Shown piece by piece: positions 1 to 8,608 of a DNA stretch of 64,000 bases (its first letter is position 1; every line of letters starts with the position of its first letter). This DNA comes from Azohydromonas australica DSM 1124 (GTDB lineage Bacteria > Pseudomonadota > Gammaproteobacteria > Burkholderiales > Burkholderiaceae_C): assembly GCF_000430725.1 (NCBI RefSeq), contig NZ_AUMO01000043.1, forward strand, positions 63,555-127,554, written 5' to 3'. The position numbers and the translations under genes are program-made. The notes under the pieces were generated by a model that was given only the letters and a program-made list of their open reading frames with translations, was not told the DNA's origin and searched no databases.

Positions 1-1
1 G

Positions 2-760
2 CTGCCGGTGCTGCTGGGCTTCGTGCTGCCCGCGGCGTGGCTGGGCGTGATGCTGTGGCGCGAGGCCACCGGCAGCGAGTTCGGGCTGCCGCTGGAGCGC
101 TTCGCCGAATGGGCCTGGGCCAGCTTCCGGCTGGCGGCGATGGCGGCCGTAGCGGCCACGGCGCTGGCACTGGCGCTGGGCTTCGCACTGCGCCAGCGCG
201 GCGGCGGGCGCGGCCCGGACCTGCTGCCCATGGGCGTGCGCGTGCTGTCGCTGGGCTACGCCGTGCCCGGCGCGGTGGTGGCGATCGGGATCATGCTGCC
301 CGTGGCCTGGGTGCAGTCGCGCTGGCCCGAGCTGGGCGCGGCGGCGCTGTTCACCGGCACGGCGGCGGGGCTGCTGTTCGCGTACATGGTGCGCTTCTCC
401 GCCGTGGCGCTGCAGAGCGTGGAGGCGGGTTACACGCGCGTGCCGATGGCCATCGACGAGACCTCGCGCATGCTGGGCGCGGGACGGCTGCGGCTGTTCC
501 TGCGCGTGCACCTGCCGCTGCTGTCGCGCTCGACCTGGGCGGCGGCGCTGCTGGTGTTCGTGGACGGCATGAAGGAGCTGCCCGCGACGCTGGTGCTGCG
601 CCCCTTCGGCAGCGACACGCTGGCGGTGGTGGCCTACAACCTGGCGCGCGACGAGCGGCTGGCCGAGGCCTCGCTGCCCTCGCTGGCGATCGTGGCGGTG
701 GGGCTGCTGCCGGTGATGCTGCTGGCGCGCACCATCGGCCGGCCGGCGGGCGCGCACTGA
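2..760 (+). CDS. Iron(III)-type ABC transporter permease, C-terminal part (5' end outside window)
   Basis: Inner-membrane permease that would carry a periplasmic-binding-protein substrate, most likely ferric iron. The frame is open to the window edge, so the start is missing; about 252 residues are visible. They form one permease domain with several membrane segments and the cytoplasmic EAA-type loop that docks the ATPase (SRMLGAGRLRLFLRVHLPLL, around residues 154-173). The segment GMKELPATLVLRPFG is typical of FbpB/ThiP-like permeases, which usually have two such domains in about 540 residues; the first half would lie upstream. It converges on the binding-protein gene at 803-1849 with only 42 bp between. 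Iron is preferred over thiamine or phosphonate because of that neighbour. Confidence 0.85.
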   Translation: MPVLLGFVLPAAWLGVMLWREATGSEFGLPLERFAEWAWASFRLAAMAAVAATALALALGFALRQRGGGRGPDLLPMGVRVLSLGYAVPGAVVAIGIMLPVAWVQSRWPELGAAALFTGTAAGLLFAYMVRFSAVALQSVEAGYTRVPMAIDETSRMLGAGRLRLFLRVHLPLLSRSTWAAALLVFVDGMKELPATLVLRPFGSDTLAVVAYNLARDERLAEASLPSLAIVAVGLLPVMLLARTIGRPAGAH

Positions 761-802
761 GAAGGCCGGCCGCGCGCGCCGGGCGCGCAGCCGGTCAGCG
801 GG

Positions 803-1849
803 TCACTTGTAGCCCACGCGGTCCAGCATCTGCTGGACCTTGGCCTGGTTGGCGCCGATGGCGGCGATGGGCACCGACTCCTGCTTGAAGTCGCCCAACG
901 CCTCCAGCGCCGGGTTGCCCAGCTTCAGGCCGCGCGCCACGGGCCACTCGTTGTTGCCGTTGGCGAAATACGCCTGGGCCTCGTCGCCAGCCAGGTACTC
1001 CAGGAACTTCACTGCCGCGTCGCGGTTCTTGGCATGCGCCGCGACGGCGCCGCCGGCCACGTTGACGTGCGTGCCCGCGCCCTGCTGGTCCGGGAACACG
1101 ATGCCCACCTTCTCCACCACGGCGCGGTCCTCGGCCTTGTCCGAGCGCATCAGGCGCGCGAGGTAGTAGCTGTTGGTCAGTGCCACCTGGCACTCGCCGC
1201 TGGCCACGGCCTTGATCTGGTCGGTGTCGCCGCCCTTGGGCGCGCGCGCCATGTTGTCCACCATGCCCTTGAGCCAGGCCTCGGTCTTCTCCGGGCCCAT
1301 GCGCTCCAGCATCGAGCCGAACAGCGACAGGTTGTAGGGATGCGCGCCCGAGCGCGTGCACACGCGGCCCTTGTTCTTGGCCTCGCCCAGTTCGGCATAG
1401 GTGTCCACGTCCTCCCGCTTCACGCCGGCCTTGTTGTAGACCACCACCCGCGCGCGGGTGGAGAAGCCGAACCACGCCGAGCCCTTGCCGGCGTCGGCGC
1501 CGCGCAGCGCGGCGGGGACGCGCGACTCCAGCAGCGTCGACTTCACCGGCGCGAACAGACCGTCCTGCTCCGCCTTCACCAGCCGCGCCGCGTCCACCAG
1601 CAGCACCACGTCGGCCGGGCTGGCGCTGCCCTCGTTCTTCAGCCGCGTCAGCACACCGGCGTCGTCGCTGTCGATGCGGTTGATGCGGATGCCGGTGGCC
1701 TTGGTGAAGTTGGCGTACAGCGCCTCGTCCGTCTGGTAGTGGCGGGCGCTGTAGAGGTTGAGGACCTTCTCTTCGGCCTGGGCAGCGCCAAGGCCCGCGG
1801 CCAGGGCGATCGCGAGCAGGGCGGGACGGGCCAGTTTCTTGAAGTTCAT
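803..1849 (-). CDS. Fe(3+) ABC transporter periplasmic substrate-binding protein (FbpA/FutA-like)
   Basis: Periplasmic ferric-iron-binding lipid-free protein, 348 residues, the usual size for FbpA. The chosen ATG at 1849 gives a clean signal peptide (MNFKKLARPALLAIALAAGL, Ala-X-Ala type cleavage near residue 25). The mature start LNLYSARHYQTDEALYANF and the adjacent tyrosine pair in NSYYLARLM match the family, in which neighbouring tyrosines bind Fe(III). A Fur-box-like palindrome lies 47 bp upstream of the start, which fits iron repression. It is transcribed towards the permease at 2-760 rather than with it, so the transporter is split over two transcripts. A longer reading frame upstream of the ATG has no signal peptide and was not used. 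Confidence 0.9.
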   Translation of the reverse strand: MNFKKLARPALLAIALAAGLGAAQAEEKVLNLYSARHYQTDEALYANFTKATGIRINRIDSDDAGVLTRLKNEGSASPADVVLLVDAARLVKAEQDGLFAPVKSTLLESRVPAALRGADAGKGSAWFGFSTRARVVVYNKAGVKREDVDTYAELGEAKNKGRVCTRSGAHPYNLSLFGSMLERMGPEKTEAWLKGMVDNMARAPKGGDTDQIKAVASGECQVALTNSYYLARLMRSDKAEDRAVVEKVGIVFPDQQGAGTHVNVAGGAVAAHAKNRDAAVKFLEYLAGDEAQAYFANGNNEWPVARGLKLGNPALEALGDFKQESVPIAAIGANQAKVQQMLDRVGYK

Positions 1850-1895
1850 GGTGCAGTTCCGGTGGTTGCGGACATCGGAGCGCGAACGCGCAAAC

Positions 1896-1914
1896 GAGAA
1901 CGATTCCTGTTCTC
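1896..1914 (-). promoter_or_regulatory. Predicted Fur box upstream of the iron-binding protein
   Basis: The 19-bp sequence GAGAACGATTCCTGTTCTC has GAGAAC/GTTCTC ends as an inverted repeat and agrees with the classical Fur consensus GATAATGATAATCATTATC at 12 of 19 positions by my count. It lies 47 bp upstream of the start codon, where it could block a promoter. Site inferred from pattern and gene function only. Confidence 0.55.
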
Positions 1915-2001
1915 TACCGGAGTGTACCCACGGGCCGTGGCTTGACCGCTCCCTGCGGACGGCAGCGGTCGCAAGGGGCGGAGGGCCCGCCTCCGCGCGC
2001 C

Positions 2002-2637
2002 TCAGACCATCGCCTCCCGCACCGCGTACAGCGTGAGCTCCACGTCGTTGCGCACGCCGGTGGCTTCCATGAGCTGCGCGCGGCACTGCGCGACCTCGTG
2101 CGGCGCCATCTCCAGCGCGGCGCCGATCTCGCCCACGCTGCGGCCCGAGGCCAGCAGGCGGAACACCTCGTACTCGCGCGCCGACAGCCGCTCGCGCAGC
2201 GGGGCGCGGCCGCCGCGCGCCAGCGCGCCGTCGAGCTGCGCGCCCACGTCGGGCGGGATGTGCAGCCCGCCGGCGATCACGGTGCGGATGGCCTCCCGGA
2301 ACTGCGCCCCGTCGCTGCCCTTGCCCAGGCAGCCCGCGGCGCCCAGCTTCAGGCTGCGCACGGCGTACTGCTTGTCGGCGAAGGCCGAGAGCATCAGCAC
2401 CGGCAGGCGCGGACGGTCGCTGCGCAGCCGCCGCAGCAGGTCCAGCCCGTCGCGGTAGGGCATCTCGATGTCCATGAGCACCACGTCGAAAGGCGGCCCA
2501 CCGGCCGCGCCCACCAGGCGCAGCACCTCGGCGCCGCTGGCGGCCTCGGCCGCCACTTCCGCGCCGGCCTCGGTCAGCACCTGGCGCAGTGCCTGGCGCA
2601 GCAGCGGGTGCTCGTCACACAACAGGATGCGGGTCAT
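2002..2637 (-). CDS. NarL/LuxR-family response regulator
   Basis: DNA-binding response regulator of 211 residues. The N-terminal receiver domain has the acidic pair in LLCDEHPLLRQAL, the phospho-acceptor aspartate in VLMDIEMPYRDG (about residue 55) and the lysine region near residue 105. The C-terminal LuxR-type helix-turn-helix is LSAREYEVFRLLASGRSVGE onwards (about residues 145-205). The ATG overlaps the stop of the kinase gene by 4 bp (ATGA), so the two are translationally coupled and are almost certainly cognate partners. No target genes can be named from the window. Confidence 0.88.
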   Translation of the reverse strand: MTRILLCDEHPLLRQALRQVLTEAGAEVAAEAASGAEVLRLVGAAGGPPFDVVLMDIEMPYRDGLDLLRRLRSDRPRLPVLMLSAFADKQYAVRSLKLGAAGCLGKGSDGAQFREAIRTVIAGGLHIPPDVGAQLDGALARGGRAPLRERLSAREYEVFRLLASGRSVGEIGAALEMAPHEVAQCRAQLMEATGVRNDVELTLYAVREAMV

Positions 2638-3341
2638 GACACCCCCTGCGGCAGCGGCAGCTGCAGGCGCACCGTGGTGCCGCCGCCGGGCACGCTTGCC
2701 AGCGTGAGCCGCCCGCCCCAATGCGCCACGCGCTCGCGCAGCGCCAGCAGGCCCCAGCCACGCGCCAGCGCCGCGGGCTCGAAGCCCACGCCGTCGTCGC
2801 CGATCTCCAGCATCACCAGCCCCGCGGGCGGGGCCTCCACGTACAACCGCACGCGCAGCGTGCTCGCCTGCGCGTGGCGCGCCACGTTGTCCAGCAGCGC
2901 GTCGGCGCTGCGATAGACCGCGTCGGCCCAGTCCTGCGCCGAAGGGGGCAGCTCCGCCCCGGCCTGCACGTGCATGCGCACGTCGGCCTGCAGGCCGTGG
3001 CGCTGCGCGAAGTCCTGCGCCTGCCACTCCAGCGCCGCCCACAGGCCCGGCCACTCCAGCAGCCGCGGGCGCAGCGAGGTCGCCACGCGGTTGAGGTTCT
3101 CCACCGCCGCATCGAGCAGGCCGCCCAGGCTGGCGCACTTGGTCGCCAGGTCGGGCTGCTCCTCCAGGCGGCGCTCGACCCAGCCCAGCTCCAGCTTCAC
3201 CGCCACCAGCAGCGCGCCCAGCTCGCCGTGGAGCTGCTGCGCCAGCTGCGCCTGCGTGCGCGCGTGCTGCGCCTCGGTGTGCTGCAGCAGCCCGCGCAGC
3301 CGCGCCAGGGTGTCTCCGTCGGGGTGGTACAGGGCATTCAT
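2634..3341 (-). CDS. Cytoplasmic NarX/DegS-type sensor histidine kinase without sensor domain
   Basis: Histidine kinase of the HisKA_3 (HPK7) class, 235 residues. The dimerisation/phospho-acceptor helix contains QLHGELGALLVAVKLELGW with the likely phosphorylated histidine near residue 39. The ATPase part has an N box (ADALLDNVARHAQAS), a G1 box (EIGDDGVGFE) and a GLLALRERV G2-like box. There is no membrane segment and fewer than 35 residues before the histidine, so no recognisable input domain; the signal must be cytoplasmic or supplied by another protein. It is directly upstream of and coupled to the response regulator at 2002-2637. Confidence 0.82.
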   Translation of the reverse strand: MNALYHPDGDTLARLRGLLQHTEAQHARTQAQLAQQLHGELGALLVAVKLELGWVERRLEEQPDLATKCASLGGLLDAAVENLNRVATSLRPRLLEWPGLWAALEWQAQDFAQRHGLQADVRMHVQAGAELPPSAQDWADAVYRSADALLDNVARHAQASTLRVRLYVEAPPAGLVMLEIGDDGVGFEPAALARGWGLLALRERVAHWGGRLTLASVPGGGTTVRLQLPLPQGVS

Positions 3342-3538
3342 GCCTGGGCTCCGGCCACCAGCCCCGCCATCGGCACCGCCACGGTGCCCTCGCCCTGTGA
3401 ACGTGCGGGCTGGCGGTCCAGCCCGGTGCAGTGACTACAGCGCGGTGCGCGCTCGGGATGCGGGGAATTGGCAGCAAGGGGAAACATGTGCTTCTTCAGC
3501 GCAAGCCCCATGCCAGGGGAAATGCTTAAGCAAATTTG

Positions 3539-4177
3539 TCAACCCGGGCGCGCGCCCGAGGCCCGCGCCCCCAGGTGCGACAGCGGCAGCGCCGCGCCGG
3601 CCTTGACCTCGCCCAGCGAGAAGCTGGTGTGGATGTCCTTCACGTGGGGCAGGTTCAGCAGCGTGTGGGTGGCGAAGCGCGCGAAGGCGTCGAGGTCGGT
3701 GGCCATGACCTGCAGCTCGAAGGTGCCCGCGCCGCTGATGTAGTGGCACGAGGTGACCTCGGGCAGCCGGCGCAGTGCCTCTTCCAGCTCGCGCGTGGCG
3801 GTGCCGGTGTTGCGGTCGGCGTCCACGCGCACGAAGGCCAGCACGCCCAGGCCGATGCGGCGGCGGTCGATCTCGGCGCGGTAGCCCGTGATCACGCCGC
3901 GCTGCTCCAGCGCCTTGACGCGACGCCAAGTGGGCGCGGCCGACAGCCCGATGCGCTCTGCCAGCTCGGCGTTGGACAGCCGCGCGTCGCGCTGCAGCTC
4001 ATCGAGGATCGCCACGTCGTAGCGGTCCAGCCCCGCCACGCCGGCGGCCGTCACCGGCGCCGCCGCGCCCTCCCCGGCCGGCACGGCCGATGCCCCCGAA
4101 AGGGGGAGCCCGGCACCCGCGGCGGACGGGCCGTCAGTGCTGCGGGTTTTCCCTGAACTGCCAAGTTTCGAGGCCAT
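3539..4177 (-). CDS. Lrp/AsnC-family transcriptional regulator
   Basis: Amino-acid-responsive regulator, 212 residues. An Ala/Pro-rich N-terminal extension of about 50 residues (SAAGAGLPLSGASAVPAGEG) precedes the family core: winged helix LDRYDVAILDELQRDARLSN (about residues 52-71 onwards) and the RAM/AsnC ligand-binding domain ending near LPLSHLG. Typical Lrp proteins are about 155 residues, so the N-terminal extension is unusual. ATG at 4177 is preferred because GGAG lies just upstream; an ATG-less longer frame starts at 4237. It is divergent from the indolepyruvate oxidoreductase gene (137 bp apart), the classical arrangement for a regulator of its neighbour, so aromatic amino-acid or keto-acid control of that gene is the inference. 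Confidence 0.88.
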   Translation of the reverse strand: MASKLGSSGKTRSTDGPSAAGAGLPLSGASAVPAGEGAAAPVTAAGVAGLDRYDVAILDELQRDARLSNAELAERIGLSAAPTWRRVKALEQRGVITGYRAEIDRRRIGLGVLAFVRVDADRNTGTATRELEEALRRLPEVTSCHYISGAGTFELQVMATDLDAFARFATHTLLNLPHVKDIHTSFSLGEVKAGAALPLSHLGARASGARPG

Positions 4178-4313
4178 CTTTTCTCCAATCAACGCTTCAG
4201 AGAAAGATTCTTGCGCAGACCCCCGGCATCCCGGCAAACAACGAAAGCCCTTGCCGCGCGTTGAAACCTAGACTGCCGCGATTCGACCACCCCCTTTGGA
4301 AGGAGCCGCCACG

Positions 4314-7300
4314 ATGAACGCCCCCCTGCCCGAATCCGTGCGACTGGCCCTGGAGAAAGTCACGCTGGAAGACAAGTACGCGCTGGAGCGCGGACGCGCC
4401 TTCATGAGCGGCGTGCAGGCGCTGGTGCGGCTGCCGATGCTGCAGCAGCAGCGCGACGCCATGGCCGGGCTCAACACGGCCGGCTTCGTCAGCGGCTACC
4501 GCGGCAGCCCGCTGGGCGGCGTGGACCAGGCAATGTGGTCCGCCAAGAAGCACCTGGCGGCGCACCAGGTGGTGTTCCAGCCGGGGGTGAACGAGGAGCT
4601 GGCGGCGACGGCGGTGTGGGGCACGCAGCAGCTGGACCTCTACCCCGACAAGCGCAAGCACGACGGCGTGTTCGGCCTCTGGTACGGCAAGGGCCCGGGC
4701 GTGGACCGCAGCGTGGACGTGCTCAAGCACGCCAACCTGGCCGGCACGGCGCGCCACGGCGGCGTGATCGCGGTGGCCGGCGACGACCATGTGGCCAAGA
4801 GCTCCACCGCGCCGCACCAGAGCGACCACGTGTTCAAGGCCTGCGGGCTGCCGGTGTTCTTCCCCTCCAGCGTGCAGGACATCCTGGACATGGGCCTGCA
4901 CGCCTGGGCGATGAGCCGCTTCTCGGGGCTGTGGGTGGGGATGAAGACGATCCAGGAGGTGGTGGAGTCCAGCACCACGGTGGACATCGCCCCCGAGCGC
5001 GTGCGCATCGTGCTGCCCGAGGACTTCGAGATGCCGCCCGGCGGCCTGCACATCCGCTGGCCCGACCCGCCGCTGGTGCAGGAGGCGCGGCTGATGGACT
5101 TCAAGTGGTACGCGGCCCTGGCCTACGTGCGCGCCAACCGCCTCAACCACGACGTGATCTCGGGCCCGAACGACCGCTTCGGGATCATCGCCAGCGGCAA
5201 GGCCTTCAACGACACCTGCCAGGCGCTGGCCGACCTGGGGCTGGACGAGGCCGCCTGCGGGCGTCTGGGCATCCGGCTGCACAAGGTCAACGTGGTGTGG
5301 CCGCTGGAGGCCAACATCACCCGCGCCTTCGCGCAGGGGCTGCAGGAGATCCTGGTGGTGGAGGAGAAGCGCCAGGTCATCGAGTACCAGCTCAAGGAGG
5401 AGCTCTACAACTGGCGCCCCGACGTGCGCCCCAACGTGCTGGGCAAGTTCGACGAGCCCGAGGGCGACGTGAGCGGCGGCGAGTGGAGCCGGCCCAACCC
5501 CAGCGGCAACTGGCTGCTGCGCGCGCAGGCCGACCTCACGCCGGCGCTCATCGCCAAGGCCATCGCCCGGCGGCTGAAGAAGCTGGGCGTGGACGCCGAC
5601 ACCGCCGCGCGCATGGACGCGCGGCTCGCGGTGCTCGAAGCCAAGGAGCGCAGCCTGACGGCGCTGGCCGCCCCCGGCGCAGCGGCGCCGGCCGAGCGCA
5701 AGCCCTGGTTCTGCAGCGGCTGCCCGCACAACACCAGCACCCGCGTGCCCGAAGGCTCGCGCGCGGTGGCGGGCATCGGCTGCCACTACATGGTCACGTG
5801 GATGGACCGCTCCACCAGCACCTTCACGCAGATGGGCGGCGAAGGCGTGCCCTGGGTGGGCCAGGCGCCCTTCACCACCGAGCCGCACGTGTTCGCCAAC
5901 CTGGGCGACGGCACCTACCAGCACAGCGGGCTGCTGGCGATCCGGCAGGCCATCGCCGCCGGCGTGAACATCACCTACAAGATCCTGTTCAACGACGCCG
6001 TGGCCATGACCGGCGGGCAGCCGGTGGAAGGTGGCATGCGCGTGCCGGAGATGACGCAGGAGCTGCGCGCCGAGGGCGTGAAGCGCATCGTCATCGTCAC
6101 CGACACGGTCGAGGCCTACCGCGCCATGCCCGGCATGGCCGACGGCGTCACCGTGCGCGAGCGCACCGAGCTCGACGACGTGCAGCGCGAGCTGCGCGAG
6201 ATCGCCGGCTGCACGGTGCTGATCTACGCCCAGACCTGCGCGACTGAAAAACGGCGCCGCCGCAAGCGCGGGACGATGCAGGAGCCGGCCAAGCGCGTGG
6301 TAATCAACGAGGCCGTGTGCGAGGGCTGCGGCGACTGCGGCGACAAGAGCAACTGCCTGTCGGTGGAGCCGGTGGAAACCGAGTTCGGCCGCAAGCGCCG
6401 CATCAACCAGAACAGCTGCAACCTCGACTACTCGTGCACGCAGGGCTTCTGCCCGAGCTTCGTGACGGTGGAAGGCGGTACGCTGAAGAAGCCCAAGCCC
6501 GACAAGGCGCAGGACCCCGAGGCGCTGCCGCCAATCCCCGAGCCGGCGCTGCCGCCCGCCGCGCAGGCCTGGGGCATCGTGGTGGCGGGCATCGGCGGCA
6601 CGGGCGTGATCACCATCGGCCAGCTGCTGGGCATGGCGGCGCACCTGGAGGGCAAGGGCATCGTCACGCAGGACTCCGCCGGCCTGGCGCAGAAGGGCGG
6701 TGCCACCTGGAGCCACGTGCAGATTGCCGACTCGGCCGCGGCCATCCACACCACCAAGGTGGACACGGCCAAGGCCGACCTCGTGATCGCCTGCGACGCC
6801 ATCGTCGCGGCGCTGCCGGCGACGCTGGCCGTGATGCACCCGGGCCGCACCGGCGTGGCGCTCAACAGCCACGGCGCGCCCACGGCGGCCTTCGTGCACC
6901 AGCCCGACTGGCAGTTCCCGCTGGGCCCGTGCCAGGACACGATCGCGCAGCAGGTCGGGCGCGAGCGGCTGTTCGCCTTCGACGCGGAACAAGTGGCGGC
7001 GAAGCTGCTGGGCGACTCGATCTACACCAACCCGCTGCTGCTGGGCGTGGCTTGGCAGATGGGGCGCATCCCGCTGCAGCGCGCCTCGCTGCGCCGGGCC
7101 ATCGAGCTCAACGGCGTGCAGGTGGAGAAGAACCTGCGCGCCTTCGAGTGGGGACGGCGCTGCGCGCACGACCTGGCCGCCGTGCAGGCGTTGTTCCAGG
7201 CGGCGCAGGTGATCAGCATCGTGCGCCGGCCGGCGCTGGAGGAATTGATCCAGCGCCGCGTGGACTTCCTCACCGGCTACCAGGACGCCGCTTACGCGCA

Positions 7301-7877
7301 GCGCTATCGCGATTTCGTGCAGCGCGTGCGCGACGCCGAGCAGTCGCTGGCCACCACGAAGCTGAGCGAGGCCGTGGCGCAGGGCCTGTTCAAGCTCATG
7401 GCCTACAAGGACGAGTACGAAGTGGCGCGGCTGCACACCGACCCGGTGTTCGAGCAGCAGCTCGGCGCCATGTTCGAAGGCGACTTCAAGGTGGTGCACC
7501 ATATGGCGCCGCCGCTGCTGGCGAAGACGAACGCGCGCGGCGAGCCGGTGAAGCAGTCCTACGGGCCGTGGATGCGCGGCGCCCTGAAGCTGCTGGCGCG
7601 CATGAAGGGGCTGCGCGGCACGGCGCTGGACCTGTTCGGCCGCACGGCGGAGCGGCGCGAGGAGCGTGCGCTGATCGAGCAGTACCGCGCCTGCATCGAG
7701 GAGCTGCTGGGCGGGCTGACGGCGCAGAAGCTGCCGCTGGCGCTGCAGATCGCGCGCATCCCGCAGCAGATCCGCGGCTTCGGCCACGTGAAGGCACGCC
7801 ACCTCGCCGTGGCGCGGCGCGAGTGGGACACGCTGATGGCGCAGTGGCGCTCGGAAGGGGCGAGGAAGGCAGCCTGA
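4314..7877 (+). CDS. Indolepyruvate ferredoxin oxidoreductase, IorA/IorB fused in one chain
   Basis: Converts aryl-pyruvates, or other 2-oxo acids from amino-acid breakdown, to acyl-CoA with reduction of ferredoxin. It has 1,187 residues. Order of parts: N-terminal pyrimidine/core domains (residues 1-450), TPP-binding region with CSGCPHNTSTRVPEGS and NLGDGTYQHSG (about 465-640), a cysteine-rich cluster segment starting CEGCGDCGDKSNC (about 667-710), the gamma-type domain GIVVAGIGGTGVITIGQLLG (about 753-950), and a C-terminal DUF6537-like part to the end. Archaeal enzymes have separate alpha and beta chains; the fusion is common in proteobacteria. An AGGAG Shine-Dalgarno sequence decides the ATG at 4314 over an in-frame ATG at 4296. 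Confidence 0.92.
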   Translation: MNAPLPESVRLALEKVTLEDKYALERGRAFMSGVQALVRLPMLQQQRDAMAGLNTAGFVSGYRGSPLGGVDQAMWSAKKHLAAHQVVFQPGVNEELAATAVWGTQQLDLYPDKRKHDGVFGLWYGKGPGVDRSVDVLKHANLAGTARHGGVIAVAGDDHVAKSSTAPHQSDHVFKACGLPVFFPSSVQDILDMGLHAWAMSRFSGLWVGMKTIQEVVESSTTVDIAPERVRIVLPEDFEMPPGGLHIRWPDPPLVQEARLMDFKWYAALAYVRANRLNHDVISGPNDRFGIIASGKAFNDTCQALADLGLDEAACGRLGIRLHKVNVVWPLEANITRAFAQGLQEILVVEEKRQVIEYQLKEELYNWRPDVRPNVLGKFDEPEGDVSGGEWSRPNPSGNWLLRAQADLTPALIAKAIARRLKKLGVDADTAARMDARLAVLEAKERSLTALAAPGAAAPAERKPWFCSGCPHNTSTRVPEGSRAVAGIGCHYMVTWMDRSTSTFTQMGGEGVPWVGQAPFTTEPHVFANLGDGTYQHSGLLAIRQAIAAGVNITYKILFNDAVAMTGGQPVEGGMRVPEMTQELRAEGVKRIVIVTDTVEAYRAMPGMADGVTVRERTELDDVQRELREIAGCTVLIYAQTCATEKRRRRKRGTMQEPAKRVVINEAVCEGCGDCGDKSNCLSVEPVETEFGRKRRINQNSCNLDYSCTQGFCPSFVTVEGGTLKKPKPDKAQDPEALPPIPEPALPPAAQAWGIVVAGIGGTGVITIGQLLGMAAHLEGKGIVTQDSAGLAQKGGATWSHVQIADSAAAIHTTKVDTAKADLVIACDAIVAALPATLAVMHPGRTGVALNSHGAPTAAFVHQPDWQFPLGPCQDTIAQQVGRERLFAFDAEQVAAKLLGDSIYTNPLLLGVAWQMGRIPLQRASLRRAIELNGVQVEKNLRAFEWGRRCAHDLAAVQALFQAAQVISIVRRPALEELIQRRVDFLTGYQDAAYAQRYRDFVQRVRDAEQSLATTKLSEAVAQGLFKLMAYKDEYEVARLHTDPVFEQQLGAMFEGDFKVVHHMAPPLLAKTNARGEPVKQSYGPWMRGALKLLARMKGLRGTALDLFGRTAERREERALIEQYRACIEELLGGLTAQKLPLALQIARIPQQIRGFGHVKARHLAVARREWDTLMAQWRSEGARKAA

Positions 7878-7894
7878 TCGACGCCACCCCATGA

Positions 7895-7931
7895 AAAAGG
7901 CCCGGAGCCGCTCATGCGCTCCGGGCCTTTT
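7895..7931. terminator. Bidirectional Rho-independent terminator
   Basis: A perfect 14-bp inverted repeat (AAAAGGCCCGGAGC at 7895-7908, its complement at 7918-7931) with a 9-nt loop. The outer A and T runs give a U tract on either strand, so it can serve both the oxidoreductase gene on the plus strand and the BON gene on the minus strand. Confidence 0.9.
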
Positions 7932-7943
7932 CGCTGTGCGGCC

Positions 7944-8552
7944 TCAGGACGAGGTCTTGAGCTGGTTGTCCACCTTGCTCACGCCCTTGACGCCCTTGAC
8001 CAGGTTGGTGGCGTGGCTGCGGGCGGCGTTGTCGGGGGCAGTGCCGGTGAGCTTGACCACGCCGTCCTTGGTGTCCACGTTGATGTCCAGCGCGCTGAGC
8101 TTGGCATCGGCGGCCAGCGTGGTCTTGACGCGGGCGGTGACTGCGGCATCGCCAGCCAGCTCCTTGGCGTCGCCGGCCAGTTCCACCGCCTTGTCCCTGG
8201 TGGCGGCAGCCGCGGCGGCCACCTTGTCGCCCGCGGCATCCGCTGCGGCAGCCACCTTGTCACCGGCCTTGTCGGCCGCCGTGGCGGTCTTGTCGCCGGC
8301 GGTGTCGGCCGCGGCAGCTGCCTTGTCCTTGGCTTCGCCCGCCGCTTCCTTGATGTTGTCGGCCGCGTTGCCCATCGCCGCCGAGGCCGTCGCTGCGGCA
8401 CCGGAGGCCGCGGTCACCGCGTCCGGCGCGGGTTCATTCCGAACCACCGCCTCGGCGGGCTTGTTGGCGTCGGACTGCGGGCTGCAGCCGGCGAGCACGC
8501 CCACCAGGGCCGCAGCGGCGAAAACAACGGGACGCAAGCGCAGATCGAGCAT
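7944..8552 (-). CDS. BON-domain lipoprotein with LEA-like alanine/lysine repeats
   Basis: Predicted envelope lipoprotein of 202 residues. The signal peptide ends in the lipobox LAGC (Cys23). A low-complexity helical segment (about residues 66-128) follows, built from repeated AGDK/ADKAGDKVAAAAD-type blocks of about 11 residues, like group-3 LEA proteins. The C-terminal BON domain (about 133-202) contains VKTTLAADAKLSALDINVDT and ends VSKVDNQLKTSS; BON domains bind phospholipid surfaces, as in OsmY. An osmotic or desiccation-stress role is an inference from OsmY and LEA parallels. It converges on the oxidoreductase gene through a shared terminator. Confidence 0.85.
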   Translation of the reverse strand: MLDLRLRPVVFAAAALVGVLAGCSPQSDANKPAEAVVRNEPAPDAVTAASGAAATASAAMGNAADNIKEAAGEAKDKAAAAADTAGDKTATAADKAGDKVAAAADAAGDKVAAAAAATRDKAVELAGDAKELAGDAAVTARVKTTLAADAKLSALDINVDTKDGVVKLTGTAPDNAARSHATNLVKGVKGVSKVDNQLKTSS

Positions 8553-8608
8553 CTCGGGACTCCTGATCGAAGTGACAGATGAACGATTCAGGCAAGCGGT
8601 GCGCCTGC

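Noticed and set aside
4197..7892. A 1,231-codon reading frame on the minus strand opposite the indolepyruvate oxidoreductase
   Set aside because: It is a shadow of a GC-rich gene: low-complexity His/Arg/Ala/Leu sequence, no domain, no ribosome site.
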